Positions 41,634-50,968 of a DNA stretch of 64,000 bases are shown here, piece by piece. The notes beneath the pieces are model-generated. The model had not been told where the DNA came from and made no database searches. It saw only the letters and a program-made list of their open reading frames with translations. The stretch is from Mucilaginibacter pineti (GTDB lineage Bacteria > Bacteroidota > Bacteroidia > Sphingobacteriales > Sphingobacteriaceae), in contig NZ_FNAI01000007.1 in the NCBI RefSeq assembly GCF_900101875.1, forward strand, positions 62,001-126,000, given 5' to 3'. The position numbers and the translations under genes were made by a program. The number at the start of each line of letters is the position of its first letter. Positions within the stretch are counted from its first letter, which is position 1.

Positions 41634-42569
41634 TTAAATATCCATCAGTTCTTTTTTCTTTTTACTTTTCATTCGTTTGGGTACAAATTCAAGTATCTCA
41701 TTTTTAAGCGCCTCAATCATACGTCGTTTTAAAAAGTTTCGCTGTATCACAATGCTTACTTCGCGGGCCGGCTCAGGCGATTTGAAGTAACGTACCCTGT
41801 CCAGTTGTTTGTCACTCAGGTCGGCAAGTGCAAGCTCGGGGAGTATGGTAGCACCGTTGTTTTGGTCAACCATGCGTTTCAGTGTTTCAACACTGCCGGT
41901 ATTGTATTCAAAATGCTGGAAGCCTTTGGTTGATTTACGGCGCTGGCAAATGTTCAACACCTGTTCACGCATACAATGGCCTTCGTTCAAGATCCATATC
42001 TCCTCCATATCTATATCATCTGGTGTAATGTTTTTCTTTTTAGAAAGCTTGCTATTTTTAGATGTATAGGCCACAAAGTTTTCATAAAACACCGGGATCT
42101 CTGTTAAATTGCTCTCATGCAACGGAGTAGACAGGATGCCGCAATCTATAGTGCCTAATTTTAACTGCTGAACTATTTCTTCGGTAGTTTGCTCCCAAAC
42201 TATTAGTTTTACTTGCGGATATTTCTCAATAAAACCGTGAATGATCTTAGGTAATATATAAGGTGATACGGTAGGGATGATGCCAACCTTCAATTCGCCC
42301 GATAGTTCCTTTTGCCTGTCGGTAATTATCTCTTTTATCTTTTCACTTTCCGAAAGCATGATGCGGGCCTGGGTAATTATTTCAATGCCTATTTCAGTAG
42401 GCGTTACCGGTTGCTTACTGCGATCGAATAGTTTTACGCCCAGTGTATCTTCCAGCTTTTGAACCTGCATACTTAGGGTAGGCTGCGTAACAAAGCATTT
42501 TTCGGCAGCTAATACAAAACTGCGGTATGTGTCAACCGCTACAATATATTCCAGTTGGGTAATGGTCAT
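41634..42569 (-). CDS. oxyR: LysR-family hydrogen peroxide sensor and activator
   Basis: A 311-residue regulator with an N-terminal winged helix (SFVLAAEKCFVTQPTLSMQV) and a substrate-binding-like sensor domain. The redox cysteines fall at C199 and C208 in EGHCMREQVLNIC, the same numbers as in Escherichia coli OxyR. Oxidation to the disulfide activates peroxide defence genes. It is divergent from katA, with an OxyR-type site between them. The C-terminal lysine-rich tail (RMKSKKKKELMDI) is longer than usual. Confidence 0.93.
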   Translation of the reverse strand: MTITQLEYIVAVDTYRSFVLAAEKCFVTQPTLSMQVQKLEDTLGVKLFDRSKQPVTPTEIGIEIITQARIMLSESEKIKEIITDRQKELSGELKVGIIPTVSPYILPKIIHGFIEKYPQVKLIVWEQTTEEIVQQLKLGTIDCGILSTPLHESNLTEIPVFYENFVAYTSKNSKLSKKKNITPDDIDMEEIWILNEGHCMREQVLNICQRRKSTKGFQHFEYNTGSVETLKRMVDQNNGATILPELALADLSDKQLDRVRYFKSPEPAREVSIVIQRNFLKRRMIEALKNEILEFVPKRMKSKKKKELMDI

Positions 42570-42614
42570 ATAGATAAATTCTATTCAAATATAACAATTA
42601 TTGATTTTTTCTAT
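42570..42614. promoter_or_regulatory. OxyR-type operator in the oxyR-katA gap
   Basis: ATAG-N7-CTAT occurs at 42570-42584 and a weaker ATTG-N7-CTAT at 42600-42614. The first matches the OxyR half-operator. It lies between the oxyR start codon and the oxyR -7 box TATATTTG (minus strand, 42586-42593), so binding would repress oxyR while allowing activation of katA. Confidence 0.6.
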
Positions 42615-42656
42615 TGAATTATTATGATGAAGTTTGATTAACAAAACCAAGTGAAA

Positions 42657-44150
42657 ATGGAAACCAATAAGAAAAAGCTGACTACCGCCTCCGGCAAGCC
42701 TTATGCAGAGAATGAGAATTCCCAAACTGCCGGCCCAAGAGGCCCCATCCTGTTACAGGATTTTATTCTTCATGAAAAAATGGCCCATTTTAACCGTGAG
42801 CGAATTCCCGAGCGTGTGGTACATGCAAAAGGATCTGGGGCCTATGGTAAACTGACCATTACACATGATATTTCACAATACACGCGGGCCAAGGTTTTTG
42901 ATAAAATTGGTAAGGAAACAAAGGTGTTCTTACGGTTTTCTACAGTTGGCGGCGAAAAAGGATCAGCGGATACAGAACGTGATCCGCGTGGTTTTGCCAT
43001 AAAGTTTTATACAGAGGATGGTAACTGGGATTTGGTAGGTAACAACACCCCTGTATTCTTCATAAAAGACCCAAAAAAATTCGGCGATTTTATCCACACC
43101 CAAAAACGCGATCCGTACACTAACTGCAAAAGTGCTACTATGATGTGGGATTTTTGGTCGCTTAATCCCGAGAGTTTGCACCAGGTTACCATATTAATGA
43201 GCGATAGGGGAACGCCTTACGGGTACCGCCACATGGATGGTTTTGGCAGCCATACATTTTCGTTTATTAATGCTGATAATGAAAGATTTTGGGTTAAGTT
43301 TCACTTTAAAACCCAACAAGGAATTAAAAACTTTACCGATGCAGAGGCAGGGGACATGCGTGGTAAAGCACCCGACTTTGCACAGCACGATCTGTTAACA
43401 CATATTGATAATGGCGACTTCCCTAAATGGAGTCTGAAAATACAGGTAATGCCCGAAGCCGATGCCAAAACCTACCATATCAACCCATTCGACCTGACGA
43501 AAGTTTGGCCGCATGGCGATTATCCGCTGATTGATGTTGGGGTACTTGAACTAAACGAAAACCCGGATAATTATTTCGCCCATGTGGAGCAGGCTGCTTT
43601 TGCCCCAGCCCATGTGATTGATGGAGTGGGGTATTCGCCCGATAAAATGCTGCAGGGACGCATCCTTTCTTATCCGGATGCACACCGTTACCGCCTTGGT
43701 GGTAACTACGAGCAAATCCCTGTAAATAAATGCCCTTACCTGGTGAGCAATTACCAGCGTGATGGCCAAATGACGGTTAATGGCAACCAGGGATCAAACC
43801 CTAACTATTTTCCTAACAGTTTTGACGATATTGAGGCAGACCAAAGCTACAAGGAACCTGCATGGGATTTCGGTAGTTCGGTAGGGGACTGGTATGATCG
43901 TAATGCCGAAGGTGAGAACGATCATTATACCCAACCCGGCGACTTGTACCGCTTGATGGATGCCCAGCAAAAGCAGGATCTGATCACTAATATCGTAAAC
44001 TCGATGAGTGGTATTGAAGGCCCTAAAAAGGATTTGATCACCAACCGTCAGCTTTGCCACTGGTTTAGGGCTGATATTAATCTGGGCATGGCAATAGCCA
44101 AAGGTCTTGAGCTGGACCTGGCCGAAACCATGAAACAAATGCCGGTTTAG
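42657..44150 (+). CDS. katA: Monofunctional haem catalase
   Basis: A 497-residue clade 3-like small-subunit catalase. Visible are the catalytic histidine in RIPERVVHAKGSGAYG, the catalytic asparagine in LVGNNTPVFFIKDP, and the proximal haem tyrosine in RILSYPDAHRYRLG. It converts hydrogen peroxide to water and oxygen. ATG 42657 is preferred; a GTG at 42651 is in frame. It is divergent from oxyR and preceded by a candidate OxyR site. Confidence 0.95.
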   Translation: METNKKKLTTASGKPYAENENSQTAGPRGPILLQDFILHEKMAHFNRERIPERVVHAKGSGAYGKLTITHDISQYTRAKVFDKIGKETKVFLRFSTVGGEKGSADTERDPRGFAIKFYTEDGNWDLVGNNTPVFFIKDPKKFGDFIHTQKRDPYTNCKSATMMWDFWSLNPESLHQVTILMSDRGTPYGYRHMDGFGSHTFSFINADNERFWVKFHFKTQQGIKNFTDAEAGDMRGKAPDFAQHDLLTHIDNGDFPKWSLKIQVMPEADAKTYHINPFDLTKVWPHGDYPLIDVGVLELNENPDNYFAHVEQAAFAPAHVIDGVGYSPDKMLQGRILSYPDAHRYRLGGNYEQIPVNKCPYLVSNYQRDGQMTVNGNQGSNPNYFPNSFDDIEADQSYKEPAWDFGSSVGDWYDRNAEGENDHYTQPGDLYRLMDAQQKQDLITNIVNSMSGIEGPKKDLITNRQLCHWFRADINLGMAIAKGLELDLAETMKQMPV

Positions 44151-44152
44151 AT

Positions 44153-44214
44153 AGATGTTAGATATGAGATTTAAGACGCTTGTGAAGCTGTCTTAAATCT
44201 CATATCTAACATCT
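44153..44214. terminator. Perfect 25-bp inverted repeat between katA and glmS
   Basis: Arms 44153-44177 and 44190-44214 are perfectly complementary (outer AGATGTTAGATATGAG, inner TTTAAGAC), with a 12-base loop. It lies two bases after the katA stop and 14 bases from the glmS stop, so it probably ends both transcripts. Confidence 0.8.
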
Positions 44215-44227
44215 CAAATCAAATCTT

Positions 44228-46063
44228 CTATTCTACCGTTACTGATTTTGCCAGGTTCCTTGGCTGATCTACATTGCAGCCGCGCATTACGGCTATGTGG
44301 TAAGCCAGCAGCTGTAATGGAATAGTTGCTATCAGCGGTACAAATGCTTCGTGTACCTGTGGTATTTCAATCACATAATCGGCCATGTTACGTACTTCGG
44401 TATCGCCCTCTGTAACAATGGCAATCACGTGGCCTTTACGTGCTTTCACTTCCTGTATGTTGCTAATTACTTTTTCATACGATGAGCTTTGGGTGGCTAT
44501 AACCACTACCGGCATATCGTCATCAATTAAAGCTATGGGGCCGTGTTTCATCTCTGCGGCAGGATAACCTTCGGCATGGATATAGGAGATCTCTTTTAGC
44601 TTCAACGCACCTTCCAGCGCAACCGGGAACGAACTGCCCCTGCCCAGGAACAGGCAGTTTGTGCTATCCTTAAATTTTTCGGCAATTTCAATCACATGAT
44701 CGTTGCATTTTAGTGCCTGTTCAACAAGGTTCGGAATCTCGTTAAGTTCGGTTAAATATTCAACCAACTTGCTTTGCGTTATTTTACCTCGTTGCTGTGC
44801 TATGTAAAAAGCTATTAATGTTAATACGCTAACTTGAGCTGTAAAGGCTTTGGTTGATGCCACACCAATCTCGGGCCCGGCATGTGTGTAAACGCCTGCA
44901 TGGGTAGTGCGTGGTATAGACGCGCCTACAACGTTACAGATACCAAATATAGTGGCACCCTTTTCTTTAGCCAGCTCAATGGCAGCCATGGTATCTGCGG
45001 TTTCGCCGGATTGTGAAATGGCAATTACCAGGTCTTTTTCGGTAATGATGGGATTACGGTAACGAAACTCTGAAGCGTATTCCACCTCAACGGGTACGCG
45101 GGCATACTCTTCTATCAGATATTCGCCAACCAGGCCTGCGTGCCATGATGTGCCGCAGGCGATGATGATGATACGGTCGACATTTTTTAGCTTCTCGGTA
45201 TATTCTTTAATGCCGCCCAGCTGCACTTTGCCCTGCTGTGGGTAAATGCGGCCACGCAGGCAATCGCGGATGGAACGGGGTTGCTCATATATCTCTTTTA
45301 ACATAAAGTGATCGTAGCCGCCCTTTTCAAGCATCTCCAGTTTTAGATCAAGTTCCTGTATGTAGGGGATCTGCACCGAATTATCGATGTTTTTTATCAG
45401 CAGGTTATCGCGTTTTATATAGGCAATCTCGTTATCATTTAGGTAGATCACATTTTTGGTGTACTCCACTATGGGTGTGGCATCCGATGCTATAAAGTAT
45501 TCGCCCTTGCCAACACCAATAACCATAGGGCTGCCTTTACGGGCGGCTATTAATTCATCGGGTTCGTCGGCACTCATAATAACAATAGCATAGGCGCCTA
45601 TTACCTTGTTAAGCGCCACACGTACCGCTTCGCGCAAATCAAGGTTTGCCGACTGCTGGATATCCTCAATCAAATGGATCAATACCTCGGTATCTGTATC
45701 ACTTTTAAAAACGTGGCCTTTGGCTGTGAGTGTTTCTTTTATAATACCATAGTTTTCGATAATGCCATTGTGGATGATGGTTAACTTACGGTTGCCCGAC
45801 GAATGCGGGTGCGAGTTACGATCGCTCGGCGCACCATGCGTGGCCCAGCGGGTATGGCCCATGCCAATTGATCCGCTCAGGTCAACATCTTTTACAAATT
45901 TTTCAAGGTCATCAACCTTGCCTGCTTTTTTATATACTTTAAGCTCCTTATTTATTAAAGCAATACCGGCACTATCGTAACCGCGGTACTCTAAACGATG
46001 AAGTCCTTTTATAACAATGGGGTAAGCATCCCGGTAACCTATATAACCTACAATTCCGCACAT
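44228..46063 (-). CDS. glmS: Glutamine--fructose-6-phosphate aminotransferase
   Basis: A 611-residue enzyme that makes glucosamine-6-phosphate for cell-wall and lipopolysaccharide synthesis. After Met removal Cys1 is the glutaminase nucleophile (MCGIVGYIGY), with HTRWATHG and NGIIENY in the first half; two SIS domains follow (IACGTSWHAGLV, SQSGETADTMAA) and end in NLAKSVTVE. The ATG at 46063 is required to place the cysteine. No glmS ribozyme-like element is visible upstream. Confidence 0.96.
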   Translation of the reverse strand: MCGIVGYIGYRDAYPIVIKGLHRLEYRGYDSAGIALINKELKVYKKAGKVDDLEKFVKDVDLSGSIGMGHTRWATHGAPSDRNSHPHSSGNRKLTIIHNGIIENYGIIKETLTAKGHVFKSDTDTEVLIHLIEDIQQSANLDLREAVRVALNKVIGAYAIVIMSADEPDELIAARKGSPMVIGVGKGEYFIASDATPIVEYTKNVIYLNDNEIAYIKRDNLLIKNIDNSVQIPYIQELDLKLEMLEKGGYDHFMLKEIYEQPRSIRDCLRGRIYPQQGKVQLGGIKEYTEKLKNVDRIIIIACGTSWHAGLVGEYLIEEYARVPVEVEYASEFRYRNPIITEKDLVIAISQSGETADTMAAIELAKEKGATIFGICNVVGASIPRTTHAGVYTHAGPEIGVASTKAFTAQVSVLTLIAFYIAQQRGKITQSKLVEYLTELNEIPNLVEQALKCNDHVIEIAEKFKDSTNCLFLGRGSSFPVALEGALKLKEISYIHAEGYPAAEMKHGPIALIDDDMPVVVIATQSSSYEKVISNIQEVKARKGHVIAIVTEGDTEVRNMADYVIEIPQVHEAFVPLIATIPLQLLAYHIAVMRGCNVDQPRNLAKSVTVE

Positions 46064-46204
46064 AGTAAAATTAATAAAATGTAAATGGAGCAAAAATAAT
46101 CAGCTATATAACACAGTTCACAGCTAATTATTTTAATTATTCAATAAAACCGCAGAGTTTTTAATTACTTAAAAATAAATTTTAAAAAGTGTAAAAGGCT
46201 TAAA

Positions 46205-46228
46205 CAAAAAATCCCCATTGAGGGGATT
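46205..46228 (-). terminator. Terminator after DUF4270
   Basis: On the minus strand AATCCCC and GGGGATT form a stem with a five-base loop, followed by TTTTTG. Confidence 0.8.
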
Positions 46229-46254
46229 CTTATTATTTAAATCGGTAAATCTTT

Positions 46255-47637
46255 TTATTTGCGAATTTTTGTGTAGATAATATTTAGCTTGATGCTGTAC
46301 GGTGATTTGTCGCTGCCAACTACTTTGGTTCTGGCGGCATTTTGTACGGTAGGGCTGTAATCTACACCTGCAGCTGAGTTTATCACGGTTGTATCAACAG
46401 GCGCTATAAAGGTTCCGTAATCTTTGGTTTTCTTTAATATTAAATCCTGAATGTAGGCTGTAATTATAAAGCGGTATTCTTTTTTGGTTTTGTTATAAAA
46501 CCCACCAAATACGCTTGGGCCGCCATTGCGCGGATCAGATGGCGATGAATCCTGTATATAAGTACGCTGGTTAGCAATATCCAATTGGTACATACCCAGT
46601 TTGGCCAGCGGCGCATAAGGGATAGCCGAACCCGGCCTTGGACTAATTACCAGTTCAACCCGGTTTAATACTACCGAATCTGGGTTTAGTTTTTCTAATC
46701 CAGGGAAACTAACCTTAGCCCTTAAACCAGCTAATCCTTGCAGATAAATATCGTTTTGTGAGCCGGTTGTTGAGGCAAGCGCTGCTTTAATTGTTGTTGT
46801 ATAAGTATGGCGCACGGCTGCGCTATACGACGGGAAACTTAATGTAGCCACCGCTGTGTCAATAGTTGCACCATTTACAGCTTTATAAAAAACATCTATA
46901 CGCGATGAATCAAGCTTAAGTTGGATGATACCGCCCGCATCTGTAGGGTGTTCCCTGTCAAGCGTAACATATAGGCCCTTTACTGCTTCAAGGAAGGTGG
47001 TATTTGAAGCCAATTGCGTACCAGTTGCATTTAGAAGATTATCATAAATAAACTTTTTGCTGAATGCTATACGCAGCTGCGGTCCAACTTTTTGTATGGT
47101 ATCTACCTGGGCGCTTCTGATTAATGCAATGGTAACGCTATCATGCGTATGGGCCGTGAATGTTTTTGATCCCAATATAAGTGTTGAGTCTACCTGCCAC
47201 TTTCTGTTACTGTAGTAACTGATAGCCGATGATGCTTTTTCCTTCAACTGGTATACGTTCACTTTAAAGCGTGATGCAATAGAGTCGCCATAGAAACCAT
47301 CAGCGTAACGTAACACCATAACTGCCGAGTCGATAGTTAGTGTACCGGCTGGTACGGTATATGGAACGCTTGGTAAGCCCAAGCCAAGCGCTAAGTCTGC
47401 CTTGGTGCCGCCAAATTCAGGATCTGCAAAATCGCCCATTGGTGTTTTTGAAAGTCCCGAGGTTACAATTGACGAGTCAATCTCGGTACGGATGGTAATA
47501 TTGGTATCAACCACCAGGCTGCCGTTGATCTGATTCGATTCATTAACACCCAGTCCTATACCATCCTGGCGTTTACAGCTATTCAAAATAAAAAGACTTA
47601 TTAACAGGGTCAATAAGTCTAATCGAAAAAATTTCAT
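46255..47637 (-). CDS. DUF4270 family lipoprotein
   Basis: A 460-residue protein with a lipoprotein signal ending FILNSCKRQDG, so Cys21 would be lipidated. The DUF4270 core is seen in DSSIVTSGLSKTPMGDFADP and TIDSAVMVLRYADGFYGDS. The family is limited to Bacteroidota and has no known function. It lies 15 bases downstream of the starch-synthase-like gene and precedes glmS in the same direction, an order I recall as common in this phylum. Confidence 0.85.
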   Translation of the reverse strand: MKFFRLDLLTLLISLFILNSCKRQDGIGLGVNESNQINGSLVVDTNITIRTEIDSSIVTSGLSKTPMGDFADPEFGGTKADLALGLGLPSVPYTVPAGTLTIDSAVMVLRYADGFYGDSIASRFKVNVYQLKEKASSAISYYSNRKWQVDSTLILGSKTFTAHTHDSVTIALIRSAQVDTIQKVGPQLRIAFSKKFIYDNLLNATGTQLASNTTFLEAVKGLYVTLDREHPTDAGGIIQLKLDSSRIDVFYKAVNGATIDTAVATLSFPSYSAAVRHTYTTTIKAALASTTGSQNDIYLQGLAGLRAKVSFPGLEKLNPDSVVLNRVELVISPRPGSAIPYAPLAKLGMYQLDIANQRTYIQDSSPSDPRNGGPSVFGGFYNKTKKEYRFIITAYIQDLILKKTKDYGTFIAPVDTTVINSAAGVDYSPTVQNAARTKVVGSDKSPYSIKLNIIYTKIRK

Positions 47638-47652
47638 ATATAATATTAAGTA

Positions 47653-48477
47653 TTATGCAACATGCACCAATTCGTCGTTGGTAATTTCGTCGTAAAAATT
47701 GTAATAATTTTCGAAATCTGCGGTAGAATCGAATTCTAAAACCGATTTATTGCTGTTTTTAACATTATTTAACACAAATGCATCGATATTCTCGCTGCCT
47801 AAAACAATACCATCTGAATATTGGATAGCGCCGGTATATAATGCCGAGTTGGTGCCTTCTTTATAAGCGTCAATATGTTCTTCGGTCATATTGCTCATTA
47901 CAGCTTTCTGCGCAAAGTCAGCACTTAACTTGTCGTTAAAATCATTTTCATAAATAGAGTAAATGATTTTTGAGTGTTTAAATGTAGGATCGTCCTTATA
48001 AGTAGTTTTAAGGTAAGCAGGTACTAATGCGCTCATCCATCCATGACAGTGGATGATATCTGGTGCCCAGCCTAATTTTTTTACAGTTTCCAACGCACCT
48101 TTGCAAAAGAAAATCATTCTTTCATCATTATCGGCGTAAAACTTCCCATCCTTATCGCCAAACACATGTTTACGCTGAAAATATTCTTCATTATCTAAAA
48201 AATACACCTGCATACGTGCCGCCGGGATTGATGCTACTTTGATGATCAGCGGGTTATCATTATCATTGATAATAATGTTCATACCCGATAAACGAATCAC
48301 TTCATGAAGTCTATTCCTGCGCTCATTAATATTGCCAAAACGCGGCATTAGGATACGGATTTCGTAACCCTTCTCCTGCATTGCCTGCGGAAGTTGGCGT
48401 GTTATTTCAGCAATTTTTGTGAGTTCAAGGAAAGGAGACATTTCATGAGTTATAAACAATAGCTTAGATTTACCCAT
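47653..48477 (-). CDS. Starch/glycogen synthase N-domain protein lacking the C-terminal half
   Basis: A 274-residue protein matching the GT5 catalytic N-domain (LLFITHEMSPFLELTKIAEI; EKGYEIRILMPRFGNINERR; PDIIHCHGWMSALVPAYL). Full-length GlgA is about 470-500 residues and binds ADP-glucose through K-x-G-G-L at the position where this protein has ELTKIAE. The whole C-terminal nucleotide-binding domain is absent. It therefore is unlikely to be an active glycogen synthase on its own. It is divergent from panC, a common Bacteroidota arrangement. ATG 48477 is preferred to GTG 48480. Confidence 0.8.
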   Translation of the reverse strand: MGKSKLLFITHEMSPFLELTKIAEITRQLPQAMQEKGYEIRILMPRFGNINERRNRLHEVIRLSGMNIIINDNDNPLIIKVASIPAARMQVYFLDNEEYFQRKHVFGDKDGKFYADNDERMIFFCKGALETVKKLGWAPDIIHCHGWMSALVPAYLKTTYKDDPTFKHSKIIYSIYENDFNDKLSADFAQKAVMSNMTEEHIDAYKEGTNSALYTGAIQYSDGIVLGSENIDAFVLNNVKNSNKSVLEFDSTADFENYYNFYDEITNDELVHVA

Positions 48478-48631
48478 CACTTAATCAGTATTTAAAATTG
48501 TAAAGAAGTCAAAAAATTTGAGTTTGCAAATATAATCATTATTATACAAACTGTCAACGAATTGTGCAAGTAACTTTTGGTATTTTTTGCGCAAATGCAC
48601 ACCTTTGCCAAATTTTGTAATTCAAATAGTA

Positions 48632-49462
48632 TTGAAAATTTTTACCACCAAACAAGAAATATCAGCGTATTTTACCTATAAAAGCGGTAAAACCATTGGC
48701 TTTGTACCTACCATGGGCGCGCTGCACAATGGGCATATCTCGCTTATTAAACAGGCGCAGCAAAACAGCACCGAGGTTGTATGCAGCATTTTTGTTAACC
48801 CCACGCAGTTTAATGATCCTAAAGATCTTGAAAAATATCCGCGCCCTATAGCTGCAGATATAGCTATGCTTGAGCAGGCGGGCTGCGATGTATTGTTTAA
48901 TCCGCAGGTTAATGAGATGTATGTTGATAATGAGAAATGGCATTTAGACATAGGCGATATGGAGCATTTACTGGAAGGCAAATTCAGGCCGGGGCATTAC
49001 CAGGGCGTTATGCAGGTAGTAAATAAGCTTTTTAATATTGTTAAGCCTGATGTGGCTTTTTTTGGCCAAAAGGACTATCAGCAGTTTTTAGTGATCAGTA
49101 AAATGGTGGAACTATTGAAAATGCCGGTGAAGATGGTAATGTGCCCTATTCAACGGGAATCCGACGGTTTGGCCATGAGTTCAAGAAATGTTCATTTAAC
49201 TGCCGACGACCGCCTTCACGCGCTTATTCTGTCAAAAGCCTTAAACTGGGTTAAGGATAATTTTAATACCGAAAATATTGCCTCGCTAAAACTACAGGCT
49301 GAGCAAATGGTAAGCAGCGAACCTGGCATCGAACTGGAGTATTTTGAAATTGTTGACGGCAATACATTGTACCCGGCCACTGCCAGTACAAAAAATATAG
49401 TAGCCCTTGTTGCTGCCCGCGCAGGTAAAACAAGATTGATAGATAATGTGTTGATAAATTAG
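48632..49462 (+). CDS. panC: Pantothenate synthetase
   Basis: A 276-residue enzyme joining pantoate and beta-alanine with ATP. It has FVPTMGALHNGHISLIKQA (the HxGH nucleotide site), FVNPTQFNDPKDLEKYPRP, DVAFFGQKDYQQF and the KMSKS-like MSSRNVHL. No ATG is near the right place; TTG 48632 gives MKIFTTKQEISAYF, which fits family N termini. It is followed by panD, which makes beta-alanine, its second substrate. Confidence 0.92.
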   Translation: MKIFTTKQEISAYFTYKSGKTIGFVPTMGALHNGHISLIKQAQQNSTEVVCSIFVNPTQFNDPKDLEKYPRPIAADIAMLEQAGCDVLFNPQVNEMYVDNEKWHLDIGDMEHLLEGKFRPGHYQGVMQVVNKLFNIVKPDVAFFGQKDYQQFLVISKMVELLKMPVKMVMCPIQRESDGLAMSSRNVHLTADDRLHALILSKALNWVKDNFNTENIASLKLQAEQMVSSEPGIELEYFEIVDGNTLYPATASTKNIVALVAARAGKTRLIDNVLIN

Positions 49463-49466
49463 GTGA

Positions 49467-49520
49467 AAGGACAAAGGTAAAAGGCGAAAGGTTTTTTTAC
49501 TGCCTTTTACCTTTATCCTT
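49467..49520. repeat. Inverted repeat of the AAAGGTAAAAGG family
   Basis: Arms 49467-49485 (AAGGACAAAGGTAAAAGGC) and 49502-49520 pair at 18 of 19 positions. It lies between panC and panD. Similar A/G-rich words occur at 31340-31430. Confidence 0.75.
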
Positions 49521-49562
49521 TTACCTTATCACCCACTACTTTCACCTACTATTAATTATTTA

Positions 49563-49570
49563 TAACTTTG
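49563..49570 (+). promoter_or_regulatory. -7 box four bases before panD
   Basis: TAACTTTG followed by CGCC and ATG at 49575. Confidence 0.6.
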
Positions 49571-49574
49571 CGCC

Positions 49575-49925
49575 ATGATTATTGAGATATTAAAGTCCAA
49601 AATTCACAGGGTGAAGGTTACACAGGCGGAGTTGAATTATGTGGGCAGTATAACAATTGATGAAGACCTTATAGAAGCCGCTAACATCATACCCAACGAA
49701 AAGGTACAAATAGTTAATAATAATAACGGTGCCCGCTTTGAAACTTATGTTATAAAAGGCGAACGCGGTAGCGGTACCGTATGTTTAAACGGCGCTACAG
49801 CCCGTTTGGCCCAGGTGGGCGATGTGGTGATCATTATGTCGTACGCTTACATGGAAACCGAAGAAGCTCGCAACTACGAGCCGATTTTAATTTTCCCCGA
49901 CGGCGATAACAAATTAATAAAGTAA
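49575..49925 (+). CDS. panD: Aspartate 1-decarboxylase
   Basis: A 116-residue pyruvoyl enzyme that makes beta-alanine from aspartate. The self-cleavage site Gly24-Ser25 is in LNYVGSITIDEDL, and NGARFETYVI and GSGTVCLNGATARL complete the family pattern. It follows panC, interrupted by a repeat and by its own promoter. The last seven codons were copied downstream by a local duplication (see 50912-50968). Confidence 0.95.
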   Translation: MIIEILKSKIHRVKVTQAELNYVGSITIDEDLIEAANIIPNEKVQIVNNNNGARFETYVIKGERGSGTVCLNGATARLAQVGDVVIIMSYAYMETEEARNYEPILIFPDGDNKLIK

Positions 49926-49959
49926 ATTAGCGGTACCAAATCGCAATTTATTAATGAAA
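49903..49959 (+). repeat. Direct repeat, left copy: panD 3' end and tonB-like start
   Basis: 57 bases covering the last codons of panD, the intergenic space and the first bases of the first TonB-like gene; identical at 56 positions to 50912-50968. Confidence 0.95.
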
Positions 49960-50907
49960 TCTTTTCTTGCAATCTCGCTGTTTATATTTGTAGCCATCTC
50001 CAGCTTTGCGCAACATCGAAACAAATTTTACTTAAAATTTGGCGGTACTGAAGTTAATACGCGCGATAGCGCAGACTATATCAGGGTAGTAAGTGAACCA
50101 GATCCGGGTTCCAAATTTTATAACGTAAAAGAGTTTTTTGTTAAAGGGGATATAAGAACGATTGCAAAGTCATCGGATCTTGATGGATTAACATATGAAG
50201 GATTATTCGTTAACTATTACGGCAATGGTGAAAAACGATCTGTTGTAAATTACAAGAACGGGATAAAAAATGGCAATGACTATGAATATTATACAAATGG
50301 CAGGCTTTACAGCCGGTACGTCTATCCTGAAAATTCTAATTTCTATGGTAATTACCTCATAATGGCCAACAGCGATTCATTGGGAAATGAGTTGGTAACC
50401 GATGGGAATGGCTATTATAAAGGCTACGATAAAAAGTTCGCTTATATTGAGGAAGAAGGGCTGGTTAAAGATGGTAAAAGAGAGGGCACTTGGAAATATA
50501 ATTTCAGGGATTCAAAAACCACTTTAACAGAAATATACAATAATGGAATACTTATCAGCGGAATAGCGATAGACAAGGATGGTAAAAGTAGCTCATACAA
50601 TGCCGAAACACAATCGGTAATCCCTGAATTTGAAGGCGGAAACAAAGAATTTGTAAAATTCCTTCAAAGAAATATAAAATATCCAGAAAGCGCTCGTTCA
50701 AAAGGTATCCAGGGCCGAGTAATACTCAATTTTTCAGTAGAAACGACAGGTGAGCTTGTTAATATAACGATTGGGCATTCTGTAGACCCTGCTCTTGACG
50801 AAGAAGCCCTTAGGGTTTTAAAAATGTCACCCAAATGGAGGCCAGGTGTGCAATACGGGAAGCTTGTGAAAGTCAAATATTCGGTTCCAATTTCCTTTGC
50901 GCTTTAA
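49954..50907 (+). CDS. Exported TonB C-terminal-domain protein with MORN-like repeats, paralogue 1
   Basis: A 317-residue protein with a signal peptide (MKSFLAISLFIFVAISSFAQ), a middle of toxin-antitoxin MORN-like variants (GEKRSVVNYKNGIKNGNDYE, KDGKREGTWKYNF) and a C-terminal TonB domain (residues about 225-317; YPESARSKGIQGRVILNFSV). It lacks an N-terminal membrane anchor for ExbB/ExbD, so it is not a classical energy transducer. It arose with its neighbour by tandem duplication. Confidence 0.8.
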   Translation: MKSFLAISLFIFVAISSFAQHRNKFYLKFGGTEVNTRDSADYIRVVSEPDPGSKFYNVKEFFVKGDIRTIAKSSDLDGLTYEGLFVNYYGNGEKRSVVNYKNGIKNGNDYEYYTNGRLYSRYVYPENSNFYGNYLIMANSDSLGNELVTDGNGYYKGYDKKFAYIEEEGLVKDGKREGTWKYNFRDSKTTLTEIYNNGILISGIAIDKDGKSSSYNAETQSVIPEFEGGNKEFVKFLQRNIKYPESARSKGIQGRVILNFSVETTGELVNITIGHSVDPALDEEALRVLKMSPKWRPGVQYGKLVKVKYSVPISFAL

Positions 50908-50911
50908 TAAA

Positions 50912-50968
50912 GCGATAACAAATTAATAAAGTAAATTAGCGGCACCAAATCGCAATTTATTAATGAAA
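50912..50968 (+). repeat. Direct repeat, right copy
   Basis: Copy of 49903-49959 displaced by exactly 1,009 bases, with one substitution. It includes a relict of the panD 3' end that is no longer coding. Confidence 0.95.

Noticed and set aside
49467..49520. Possible CRISPR-like or tandem repeat of A/G-rich words
   Set aside because: It is a single inverted repeat, not an array with spacers. No CRISPR array or cas gene is present.
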